This document shows, piece after piece, positions 1-7,148 of a stretch of DNA of 11,567 nucleotides. How positions within the stretch are numbered: position 1 is the stretch's first letter; every line of letters starts with the position of its first letter. The notes beneath the pieces are model-generated. The model did not search any database and was not told the DNA's origin. It saw only the letters and a list, made by a program, of their open reading frames with translations. Source of the stretch: Rickettsiales bacterium (GTDB lineage Bacteria; Pseudomonadota; Alphaproteobacteria; Rickettsiales; JALZUV01); contig JALZUV010000316.1 in NCBI GenBank assembly GCA_023301245.1, positions 1 to 11,567 of the forward strand, written 5' to 3'. A program made the position numbers and the translations under genes.

Positions 1-117
1 GATGACTCGCCCGCTTATTGCGATGCTTGCTTTACAGGCGATTACTCTATTCCTTTGACCGATCAAGAAATGGGTAAAACAAGCCAAAACCAATCTGACC
101 TATTCAAGATTGCATAA
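1..117 (+). CDS. purF: Amidophosphoribosyltransferase, C-terminal end (partial)
   Basis: Only the last 38 codons are present; the gene begins left of the window. The frame from base 1 reads DDSPAYCDACFTGDYSIPLTD and ends at TAA 115-117. The CFTGDY segment followed by PLTD is characteristic of the extreme C-terminus of alphaproteobacterial PurF. The full enzyme transfers ammonia from glutamine to PRPP to make phosphoribosylamine, the committed step of purine synthesis, in the cytoplasm. The catalytic N-terminal Cys glutaminase and the PRPP-binding domain lie outside the window, so the call rests on this tail alone. The next gene starts 10 bp downstream on the same strand, so the two may share a transcript. 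Confidence 0.8.
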   Translation, partial: DDSPAYCDACFTGDYSIPLTDQEMGKTSQNQSDLFKIA

Positions 118-120
118 AGG
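116..120 (+). promoter_or_regulatory. Ribosome binding site of the small lipoprotein gene
   Basis: AAAGG lies 7 bases before the ATG at 128 and overlaps the purF stop codon. It supports translation of the 44-codon reading frame and its start. Confidence 0.5.
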
Positions 121-127
121 CTTCGTC

Positions 128-262
128 ATGAGATATTTAATGATAGTTGCGTTTTTACTCTCTGCTTGCGGGCATAAAACAGATGTGCGCATGCCAGAAG
201 AAAAAGATATTTCAACGCAATCGCTTGGCGATATTATGCCGCCTGCGCATAATCGTGGATAA
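128..262 (+). CDS. Small LptM-like lipoprotein (44 aa)
   Basis: The product is 44 residues. A very short hydrophobic signal (MRYLMIVAFLLSAC) ends in the lipobox L-S-A-C, with the lipidated Cys at position 14. The mature part begins CGHKTDVRMPEE. The pattern C-G-x-K-x-D-(L/V)-x-x-P resembles the start of the tiny LptM/YifL-type lipoproteins, which in many alphaproteobacteria sit next to lysA and argH. LptM is known in E. coli to help mature the LptD/LptE lipopolysaccharide translocon; that role here is inferred. The canonical KGPL is replaced by KTDV, so the assignment is tentative. The gene follows purF by 10 bp, has an AAAGG ribosome site, and its last 29 bp overlap the end of convergent recQ. 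It could also be an unrelated small lipoprotein. Confidence 0.6.
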   Translation: MRYLMIVAFLLSACGHKTDVRMPEEKDISTQSLGDIMPPAHNRG

Positions 263-2090
263 CGCTTAAAAACGCCGCGCCGTATTTTTCCAACTTCGCT
301 TGACCAATGCCGCTGACTTCTAACATCTCATCTAAATTTTGCGGCTTATTCTTCGCAATTTCAACAAGAGTTTTATCGTGGAAAATCACATAAGCAGGCA
401 CATTCGCTTTTTTCGCTAAGGCTGCACGTGCAGTTTTTAGGCTATCAAACAACTCTTGGTCAGCATCGCTTTTTAACGTGGCAGGAGCAGTACGAGTACG
501 CGATTTTTTCTCCGTCACTTCTTTGGACATTTCACGTAAATTTAAGCTCTCTTTTTCGCGCAAAAAAGTGCCACCTTGTTCAGTAATACTAATACCTCCA
601 TGGCCTGTTACATCGACCTTTAGTAAATTAAGCGCGACCAATTGGCGGAAAATATTCTGCCATTGCGATTTATTAAATTCTTCGCCAATGCCAAAGGTAC
701 TTTGTTGGTCATGGCCGAATTTTTCCATACGCGCATCGGACTTTCCCAGCAGCACGCTAATAAGATATCCCACCCCAAAACGCTGCCCTGTACGAAACAC
801 GACCGAGAGCGCTTTTTGTGCCGCTACCGTTGCATCAAACATCGCAGGTGGCGTATCGCAATTATCGCAATTGCCGCACGGTTGCGATGCATCGCCGAAA
901 TAACTCAGCAGAATTTGACGACGACAACTAGCCGCTTCGCATAGCCCCAGCAGCGAGTTGAGCTTTTGATGTTCAATACGTTTTTGGGTGTCAGGCGCGT
1001 CAGAATTTTCAATCCAGCCGCGTTGCTTGGCGGCATCATCCAGCCCGTAAATCATCATAGCTTCGGCGGGCAAACCATCGCGCCCTGCACGGCCTGTTTC
1101 TTGATAATAAGCCTCGATATTTTTGGGGCTATTCATATGCACTACAAAGCGCACATCGGGTTTATCTATCCCCATACCAAAGGCGATGGTGGCTACCATC
1201 ACCACTTTTTCTTCACGCAGAAACTTATCTTGATTGGCTTTGCGAACCTGCGCATCTAGCCCCGCATGATAAGGGTGCGCATTCACGCCTTGTGTGCGCA
1301 GCCAATCCGCCGTGTCATCTACATTTTTGCGCGACAGGCAATAAACAATGCCAGAATGTTCAGCATGTTTGCTTTGCAAAAACTTCCATAACTGCTGTTT
1401 GGCGTTGCTTCTATCAATAATGCCATAATGAATATTTGGGCGGTCAAAGCCGCTGACAAAATGGCGGCCTTCGGCTAAACTTAGCCGCTCGATAATATCT
1501 TTGCGGGTTGGCGCATCGGCGGTGGCAGTCAGCGCAATGCGCGGCACGTTGGGGAAACGTTCGGCCAGTATAGAGAGCGCCGCATAATCGGGGCGGAAAT
1601 CATGCCCCCATTGCGAAACACAATGCGCCTCATCAATGGCGAAAAGCGCGAGTTTACACCCCTCTAGCATCTCCATAAATTGCGGCAGCACCATGCGCTC
1701 AGGCGCGACATAGAGCATATCTAGCTCATTGGCTTTTAGACGCGCCATCACCTCATTCACCTGCTCCATCGGCATGGATGAATTAATGGCAGCGGCGGAA
1801 ATCCCTAACTGTTCCAACGCCGTAATCTGATCTTGCATCAAGGCGATGAGTGGCGAGATAACCACCCCTACCCCGTCGCGCAGCATGGATGGAATTTGAT
1901 AACAAAGCGACTTACCACCGCCCGTTGGCATTAGCACAAATGCACTACCACCCTCTACCACATGGTCGATAATGTTGGCTTGGTCGCCGCGAAAAGCATC
2001 GTAGCCGTAATACTCTTTAAGGATGGATTGTGGAGTCGCTTGATTCATGAAATCGACTATAGACTGCGGCGTACAAATTGACAGAGGCAT
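234..2090 (-). CDS. recQ: ATP-dependent DNA helicase RecQ
   Basis: This is a 618-residue, full-length 3'-5' DNA helicase acting in recombination repair and replication restart. Motif I is MPTGGGKS (54-61) and motif II is DEAH (153-156). The RecQ aromatic-rich loop CVSQWGHDFRPDY follows directly, motif III is LTATA (187-191) and motif VI is QETGRAGRDG (330-339). The zinc-binding cysteines of the RecQ-C-terminal domain are visible at C389, C405, C408 and C411, followed by a winged helix. A C-terminal HRDC domain (about 542-618) includes the helix-hairpin LEVSGIGQAKLEKYG. The first Met is preferred over Met15 because AGAGGG lies 5 bases upstream of it, whereas Met15 has no ribosome site. The gene is divergent from lysA (24 bp gap) and overlaps the end of the small lipoprotein gene. 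All key residues look intact. Confidence 0.97.
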   Translation of the reverse strand: MPLSICTPQSIVDFMNQATPQSILKEYYGYDAFRGDQANIIDHVVEGGSAFVLMPTGGGKSLCYQIPSMLRDGVGVVISPLIALMQDQITALEQLGISAAAINSSMPMEQVNEVMARLKANELDMLYVAPERMVLPQFMEMLEGCKLALFAIDEAHCVSQWGHDFRPDYAALSILAERFPNVPRIALTATADAPTRKDIIERLSLAEGRHFVSGFDRPNIHYGIIDRSNAKQQLWKFLQSKHAEHSGIVYCLSRKNVDDTADWLRTQGVNAHPYHAGLDAQVRKANQDKFLREEKVVMVATIAFGMGIDKPDVRFVVHMNSPKNIEAYYQETGRAGRDGLPAEAMMIYGLDDAAKQRGWIENSDAPDTQKRIEHQKLNSLLGLCEAASCRRQILLSYFGDASQPCGNCDNCDTPPAMFDATVAAQKALSVVFRTGQRFGVGYLISVLLGKSDARMEKFGHDQQSTFGIGEEFNKSQWQNIFRQLVALNLLKVDVTGHGGISITEQGGTFLREKESLNLREMSKEVTEKKSRTRTAPATLKSDADQELFDSLKTARAALAKKANVPAYVIFHDKTLVEIAKNKPQNLDEMLEVSGIGQAKLEKYGAAFLSVIHDYAQAA

Positions 2091-2095
2091 TTGCG

Positions 2096-2101
2096 CCCTC
2101 T
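2096..2101 (-). promoter_or_regulatory. Ribosome binding site of recQ
   Basis: On the minus strand this reads AGAGGG, 5 bases before the recQ ATG at 2090. It decides the start in favour of Met1. It lies inside the 24-bp gap that also serves as the leader of divergent lysA. Confidence 0.5.
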
Positions 2102-2114
2102 ACATGCTTAAACC

Positions 2115-3362
2115 ATGGATCATTTCACTTATAAAAACGGCGAACTTCATGCAGAAGGCATCGCCATTTCAGAAATAGCGGCCAGTGTTGGTACGCCATT
2201 TTATTGCTATTCTAGTGCCACCTTCATTCGTCATTTTAACGTATTTAACGATGTGCTAGCCGACATTAACCATAAAGTGTTTTTTGCGGTGAAGGCCAAT
2301 AGCAATTTAGCCGTATTAAAAACTCTTGCCCAACAAGGCTGCGGCGCCGATACGGTTTCCGCCGGTGAAATTTTTAAAAGTCTAAAAGCAGGCATCCCCG
2401 CATCAAACATCGTCTTTTCAGGCGTAGGAAAAACGCGTGAAGAGATGGTTTACGCGCTGGAGCAAGGCATATTCCAATTTAATGCTGAGTCAAAATCAGA
2501 GCTCACCTTACTAAATGAAGTGGCAGGCAGCATGGGTAAACAAGCACCCGTGGCTTTACGTGTTAACCCCGCGGTTGACCCACAAACTCACGAGAAAATC
2601 TCCACAGGGCAAAAAGAAAGCAAGTTCGGCATCGCCTTTGCTGAAGTGCGCGAGGCTTACGATTATGCCGCCAGCCTGCCCCATTTAAAAGTACAAGGCG
2701 TGTCGATGCATATTGGTTCGCAGTTAACGTCACTCACCCCGTTCCGCCAAGCCTTCCGCGCTATTTTAAAAATGACCAACGAGCTACGCGCCGCTGGGCA
2801 TGATATTCAAACGCTCGACCTTGGGGGCGGCCTTGGCGTGCCTTATGGCGATGAAGAACAAACGCCGCCGCTACCCACCGATTATGCCAAAGCCGTGGCC
2901 GAAGAAATTGGCGAATTTAAAGGCACATTATTGTTTGAACCAGGCCGCATGATTGCCGCCAACGCAGGCATTATGATCAGCAAAATTATTCACCTAAAAG
3001 ATAATTACGTAATTTGCGATGCAGGGATGAACGACCTAATGCGCCCCTCGCTTTACGAAGCCTATCATGAAATTATTCCTGTAATGCAGAATGATAACGC
3101 CATCACCCATCATCACATTGTTGGCCCTGTATGCGAAAGTAGCGATATATTCGGCAAAGACCGCCCCCTACCAACCCCAAAGGTGGATGACCTAATTGCC
3201 CTTCGTTCGGCTGGCGCTTATGGCGCAAGCATGAGCAACGATTATAACGCTCGCCCGCTTATTGCCGAAGTGATGGTCAGTGGCGATAAATGGGCAGTCG
3301 TGCGGGAACGCCCAAGTTATGATGAGATGATACAGAACCAAAAAATGCCAGACTGGCTATAG
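2115..3362 (+). CDS. lysA: Diaminopimelate decarboxylase
   Basis: This 415-residue PLP enzyme of fold type III converts meso-diaminopimelate to L-lysine, the last step of bacterial lysine synthesis. The PLP-binding lysine is K60 in FFAVKAN. HIGSQ (199-203), the glycine loop LGGGLG (236-241) that binds PLP phosphate, and EPGR (275-278) follow in order. GPVCESSD (337-344) holds the active-site Cys340, and AGAYG (366-370) and YNARP (377-381) close the active site. The start is fixed by an in-frame TAA at 2109-2111, but no Shine-Dalgarno is visible. Only 24 bp separate it from divergent recQ, so its promoter probably lies inside the 5' part of recQ. Its stop shares the palindrome CTATAG with the stop of the convergent HAD gene. 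Confidence 0.97.
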   Translation: MDHFTYKNGELHAEGIAISEIAASVGTPFYCYSSATFIRHFNVFNDVLADINHKVFFAVKANSNLAVLKTLAQQGCGADTVSAGEIFKSLKAGIPASNIVFSGVGKTREEMVYALEQGIFQFNAESKSELTLLNEVAGSMGKQAPVALRVNPAVDPQTHEKISTGQKESKFGIAFAEVREAYDYAASLPHLKVQGVSMHIGSQLTSLTPFRQAFRAILKMTNELRAAGHDIQTLDLGGGLGVPYGDEEQTPPLPTDYAKAVAEEIGEFKGTLLFEPGRMIAANAGIMISKIIHLKDNYVICDAGMNDLMRPSLYEAYHEIIPVMQNDNAITHHHIVGPVCESSDIFGKDRPLPTPKVDDLIALRSAGAYGASMSNDYNARPLIAEVMVSGDKWAVVRERPSYDEMIQNQKMPDWL

Positions 3363-4253
3363 GCTAGTGGTAATATGCGTCGGAATAATTCCACGCGCTT
3401 GGCAATATTCTAACGGCGTTTCATCGCCTTTTTGATTTTGCAAAATGCCTTGGGTGATAAACACCGTATCAATACCAAATGCGTTACCGCCTTTAATATC
3501 GGTCATCACATTATCGCCAATCATGAGCACTTTATCTTTCGGTGGGTTACCGAGAAGCTCCATACCTAATTCATAAATAAACGGATAAGGCTTGCCGACA
3601 TATTCAACCGTGCCGCCGATCTTTTTATATTCTTGCGCAATATAGCCCGCACATAAAATTTGCGTGCCATCAAGCTTGGTTACTTCCATATCAGGGTTGA
3701 TGCAAAGCATCGGCAGCTTCTTGGCAATGGCTTGCTCTAGGTAAGGCATAACATCAGGCATGGTGTCACCCAGCGCTTCAAAATTACCATTTAAAAGCAA
3801 ATCAGCATCGGCGATATTATCTACGCGCTGCTGCGGCATATCATCCAGCATCGGTTCGTCTTTTTCCAAACCAAGGTAGTAATATTTTATTGCCCCCGCT
3901 CGCCCTACTGGGCTCGACGATGGGCTGTTCGCTTCGCTCACGCTCAGGGCTGAGTCGGCCTGCTGGCCTCCCTCTTTCATTTCGTATAAATTCTGCATGT
4001 GCTTAATTGCAGCCTCGCCACTAGTCATGCCACCTTTATACCATTCGCGCTTAACGCCCATTGTATCCATGCGTGTAAAGATGCTCTCCGCCAAACGTGG
4101 GGCATTTGAAAGGAACAAAACATCTTTCCCCATATCATGCAGCGCTTCGAGCGATTCTAATACGTTGGGATAAAGATTGTCTCCATCATGAATCACGCCC
4201 CAAAGGTCGCATAAAAAAGCATCGTAGTTTTCGGCAATTTTTAAGAAACTCAT
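3357..4253 (-). CDS. HAD-superfamily class IIA hydrolase (TIGR01459-like), with in-frame insert
   Basis: The 298-residue product resembles the alphaproteobacterial class IIA HAD family related to NagD/CECR5; its substrate is unknown. Motif I is CDLWGVIHDG with the nucleophile candidate D16. Motif II is LFLSNAPR (S49), the Lys motif is VGKPYPF (K221), and motif III/IV is MIGDNVMTDIKGG (D247, D252). The second Asp of the usual DxDG motif is Trp18; I recall DxWG as typical of this subfamily, so phosphatase activity should not be assumed. Residues about 95-121 are a GC-rich, Ser/Ala/Gly-rich stretch between TSGEAAIKHMQNLY and KYYYLGLEKD, where relatives run straight through, so it looks inserted. 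The start codon overlaps the lysS stop (ATGA), implying translational coupling. There is no strong ribosome site of its own. Confidence 0.85.
   Translation of the reverse strand: MSFLKIAENYDAFLCDLWGVIHDGDNLYPNVLESLEALHDMGKDVLFLSNAPRLAESIFTRMDTMGVKREWYKGGMTSGEAAIKHMQNLYEMKEGGQQADSALSVSEANSPSSSPVGRAGAIKYYYLGLEKDEPMLDDMPQQRVDNIADADLLLNGNFEALGDTMPDVMPYLEQAIAKKLPMLCINPDMEVTKLDGTQILCAGYIAQEYKKIGGTVEYVGKPYPFIYELGMELLGNPPKDKVLMIGDNVMTDIKGGNAFGIDTVFITQGILQNQKGDETPLEYCQARGIIPTHITTSL
3891..3971 (-). repeat. Candidate palindromic element inserted in frame within the HAD gene
   Basis: About 81 bp (27 codons) with 57 G/C bases (70 percent by my count), clearly richer than the flanking gene. It contains three short inverted repeats: GCCC-tact-GGGC (3902-3913), CTCAG-gg-CTGAG (3943-3954) and GGCC-tgct-GGCC (3957-3968). 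A longer imperfect pairing of 3911-3918 with 3954-3960 is also possible. It encodes a low-complexity Ser/Ala/Gly-rich stretch in the middle of a conserved enzyme and keeps the reading frame. These traits match Rickettsia-type palindromic elements that insert in frame into genes. Boundaries are approximate, no second copy exists in this window, and no target duplication was identified. Confidence 0.5.
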
Positions 4254-5860
4254 GCGGCTAAATCTTCGCCTTTTAAGGCTTTATGCATAAGCGCCAAAGT
4301 TGGCTCAACGCCGTAAAGCGCGATGAAACTTCCCATACGCGGGCCTTGATCTTGCCCTAGCAGCACTTCGTACATGGCTTTAAACCATTGGCGCATATTT
4401 TCTTTGCCGTAATGTTCGCGGCCAACGGTGTACACATGGCTCATTAGGAAGCTGCTATACGTTTCATCGTCAGGCACATCGCTTTTACTGCCTTGCGTTT
4501 CGAGCAATTTAGCAAGATCGGTCAATGCCGCTTGTTCTTGTTCGGTGGCAGCGCGATAGCTTTTCGTGGGCTTCACAAAATCGTGATAATAGCGCACGGC
4601 ATAGCCTGCCAACGCATCAAGCCGTGGGAATTTCTCAGCCGAAGCTTGGGGCGCATATTGCTGGATGAACCCCCATAGAACCGATTTATCTTCAGGGTTA
4701 CACACGCTGGCCAAATTCAACAATAATGCAAAACTAATATCAGAAATATCGGTTTCGGGCGGGTTGCCTTGATGAATGTGCCAAACAGGATTATCCAATT
4801 TAGTAACATCATCTTGGCTCCAATATTTATCCAGATGCGTGCGATAATCATCCACTGCCTTCGGAATCACATCAAAGTACAAACGCTTGGCTTTTTTCGG
4901 CGATTGGAACAGATAATAGCTGAGCGATTCGCGCGGTGCGTAAGTAAGCCATTCATCAATTGTCAGGCCATTACCCTTAGATTTTGAAATTTTACCGCCC
5001 TTATCATCCAAGAATAATTCGTAACTAAATTGCTCAGGCGGCGTGCCACCAAGAATACGACAAATGGCAGAATAGAGTTTCCCATTCACCAGATGATCTT
5101 TACCATACATTTCGAAATCAACTTCCAACGCCGCCCAACGCATACCAAAATCAGGTTTCCATTGTAGCTTACATTGGCCACCTGTGACGGGAATCGTATG
5201 TTCGGTGCCATCTTCATCATCAAAAGTGATAGTATGGTTTTCTTTATCAACCGACTTCATCGGCACATAAAGCACACGGCCAGTGGAGGGTGAAATGGGC
5301 AAGAAAGGCGAATACGTTTTCTGACGCTCTTCGCCAAGGCTTGGCAACATCACTTTCATAATAGCATCATAGCGCTCGCAAGCGCGTTTTAGCATCGCAT
5401 CGTAAGTGCCGTCTTTATAAAGGTCAGTGGCCGATTTAAATTCATAATCAAAACCAAAATGGTCAAGAAAGTCGTTCAGCTTGCCATTCATATGGTCGCC
5501 GAAACTATCGTGCGTACCGAAGGGGTCAGGCACGTGCGTTAAGGGCTTATGGAGGTTTTCTTCCAGCATTTCTTGCATCGGTAAGTTCTCAGGAACTTTA
5601 CGCATGCCGTCCATATCATCTGAAATACAGAAGAGTTTAGTGGGTATATCGCTCATTTCTTCAAACGCGCGCATGACCATACAAGTACGCGCCACTTCCT
5701 GAAAAGTGCCTAAATGCGGCAGGCCACTAGGGCCATAACCTGTTTCAAACAGCGCATATCCCTTAAGCGGAGGTGTCTTTTTAAAACGCTCAACAAGTTT
5801 TTTCGCTTCTGCGAATGGCCAAGCTTTAGCTTCCATTGCGAGTTTCTGCGTGTTTTCCAT
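4250..5860 (-). CDS. lysS: Lysyl-tRNA synthetase, class I
   Basis: This enzyme attaches lysine to tRNA-Lys in the cytoplasm. It is the class I form (LysRS-I), found in archaea, most alphaproteobacteria and a few other bacteria, not the class II form of E. coli. The HIGH-like motif is GPSGLPHLGTF (43-53 from the chosen start), and the KMSKS motif is KISKSKG (290-296). The stretch HVPDPFGTHDSFGDHMN (109-125) is also typical of alphaproteobacterial LysRS-I. I start it at 5860, giving 536 residues. A start at 5905 would add 15 residues (MLNLLVICLIFKGTV) that precede an AAAGGA ribosome site and are probably untranslated leader. The last bases overlap the HAD gene as ATGA. It is divergent from the orphan membrane gene. 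Confidence 0.95.
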   Translation of the reverse strand: MENTQKLAMEAKAWPFAEAKKLVERFKKTPPLKGYALFETGYGPSGLPHLGTFQEVARTCMVMRAFEEMSDIPTKLFCISDDMDGMRKVPENLPMQEMLEENLHKPLTHVPDPFGTHDSFGDHMNGKLNDFLDHFGFDYEFKSATDLYKDGTYDAMLKRACERYDAIMKVMLPSLGEERQKTYSPFLPISPSTGRVLYVPMKSVDKENHTITFDDEDGTEHTIPVTGGQCKLQWKPDFGMRWAALEVDFEMYGKDHLVNGKLYSAICRILGGTPPEQFSYELFLDDKGGKISKSKGNGLTIDEWLTYAPRESLSYYLFQSPKKAKRLYFDVIPKAVDDYRTHLDKYWSQDDVTKLDNPVWHIHQGNPPETDISDISFALLLNLASVCNPEDKSVLWGFIQQYAPQASAEKFPRLDALAGYAVRYYHDFVKPTKSYRAATEQEQAALTDLAKLLETQGSKSDVPDDETYSSFLMSHVYTVGREHYGKENMRQWFKAMYEVLLGQDQGPRMGSFIALYGVEPTLALMHKALKGEDLAA

Positions 5861-5866
5861 GACAGT

Positions 5867-5872
5867 TCCTTT
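5867..5872 (-). promoter_or_regulatory. Ribosome binding site of lysS
   Basis: On the minus strand this reads AAAGGA, 6 bases before the ATG at 5860. It is a good Shine-Dalgarno and sets the lysS start 45 bp inside the longest open frame. Confidence 0.65.
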
Positions 5873-5948
5873 AAAAATGAGGCATATAACTAACAAATTT
5901 AGCACCTCTTAACAAGACTGTAACATTTAGCTGCTAGTTTAATAGACT

Positions 5949-7130
5949 ATGGCATATCAAAATATACAAGTTGAACAAGAAGCAAGCTGGTTTAAACAAA
6001 ATTTACGCAAAGTAGTAGGGTGGAGCTATATAGCCGCCGATGCTGCAATGGCGGGGCGTGGTATCAGCGTTATTAAAGGCGTCGACCAAGAGTTAGCTCC
6101 CTTAATGGCAACTGAAGAATCGCGCCTAGCGAATGCTGAAGAAATTAGCAATCTACAATCTCAAAAAGAAGGTGCCAAGTCAGAATTTGGCGGCATGGTT
6201 ATTTGGGGTCTTGGTGGCGCGGCGATGGCATTTTTTGGTAACCGCCCTTTAGAAAAAGAATTTACCGCGCTAGAAGATAAACTAGCCAGCTACCTGCACG
6301 ACCAAGGCGTGAAGCTTGAAGGCGATGCATTAGAAATTGCCTTACGTGAGAAAAACAAAAGCGTCCTCAAAAAAATTGAAGATTTCGCTTATGAATATCC
6401 TTCAGAAATTATGCATGCATGTTTTGCATTAGGCGCAACTGGCCTCATTCAAAGCGGTTTGAAAGATTTTAAAGGTCCTGAGAAAAAAATCGGCACATTG
6501 GGAATGGGTATTTCTGTTCTCACAGGCGCACTTGCAGGAGTACTTTTAAAAGAGAAAACTCCTGAACAATTAGCAAAACTTGGCCCACCAAAATCAACAA
6601 TGGATAAAATATCTCGTTGGGCGCAGGGCAATGCAAATAAAGTAACCTCAGGCTTTTACTTAGGCAATAACGCCTTTTCTGCTGTAAGCGTTTATGAAGA
6701 TCATCAAACTTATAACAATCCAGATTATAAAAAATTCAATAAAAAACGTAGCGAAATAAGCGAATTTAAGAGCCTATTTGGCTGGCGCGTAGCAGCATTA
6801 TCAACCTATATTTTTGGTGCAGGCGTATTATCAACCACTTCAAAAAGCAGTGGTGTTACTGGCAATATGGGCGATAAAGCCAAAGCACATCTTTATGCTG
6901 ATGTGGCCGAAATTGTGCGCGCTCAACCTGAAGAGTCTCAACAATTGATGGTAGGAATGGTGGCTGAATATCTAGCCACTCGCCGCGAATTAGGCATGGA
7001 ACAAATGGAAGCCAAAGATATCTCTGATCACATTAACGAGGCGCTGACGGGCGAAGTGGAAAAAGCGAAAAATTGGTCCGACAAAGCATTGGCAGAACTT
7101 TATAAACCACAAGTTGGCCGAGAAGTTTAA
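5949..7130 (+). CDS. Unrecognised multi-pass membrane protein (393 aa)
   Basis: I do not recognise a family. The protein has several short Gly/Ala-rich hydrophobic segments: about 22-43, 81-97, 154-171, 182-200, 232-248 and 278-296. They are separated by charged, probably helical linkers, and a soluble C-terminal region of about 95 residues is Glu/Lys-rich. There is no cleavable signal peptide. Segments 1 and 5 look related (KVVGWSYIAADAAMA at 21-35 and KVTSGFYLGNNAFSA at 231-245). Each is followed by a linker and then a SEF-x(4-6)-W hydrophobic segment (78-86 and 271-279). This suggests internal duplication of a helical hairpin. No Shine-Dalgarno precedes the ATG. The gene is divergent from lysS and ends 18 bp from the convergent argH stop. 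Codon use looks like its neighbours, so recent transfer is not evident. Confidence 0.8.
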   Translation: MAYQNIQVEQEASWFKQNLRKVVGWSYIAADAAMAGRGISVIKGVDQELAPLMATEESRLANAEEISNLQSQKEGAKSEFGGMVIWGLGGAAMAFFGNRPLEKEFTALEDKLASYLHDQGVKLEGDALEIALREKNKSVLKKIEDFAYEYPSEIMHACFALGATGLIQSGLKDFKGPEKKIGTLGMGISVLTGALAGVLLKEKTPEQLAKLGPPKSTMDKISRWAQGNANKVTSGFYLGNNAFSAVSVYEDHQTYNNPDYKKFNKKRSEISEFKSLFGWRVAALSTYIFGAGVLSTTSKSSGVTGNMGDKAKAHLYADVAEIVRAQPEESQQLMVGMVAEYLATRRELGMEQMEAKDISDHINEALTGEVEKAKNWSDKALAELYKPQVGREV

Positions 7131-7148
7131 ACCCCTCCCCTCACTCCC

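Noticed and set aside
3250..3265. A 16-bp exact match (CTCGCCCGCTTATTGC) between lysA at 3250-3265 and purF at 6-21.
   Set aside because: Both copies lie in conserved coding sequence but in different reading frames, with no similarity beyond the match. Chance similarity is the simplest explanation.
4253..5905. A lysS start at 5905 that would give a 551-residue protein.
   Set aside because: The extra 15 residues span a good AAAGGA ribosome site for the ATG at 5860, and class I LysRS does not need this N-terminal stretch.
5873..5948. Divergent promoters between lysS and the orphan membrane gene.
   Set aside because: The region is AT-rich and must contain promoters, but every -35/-10 pair I tried matched poorly, so no site is listed.
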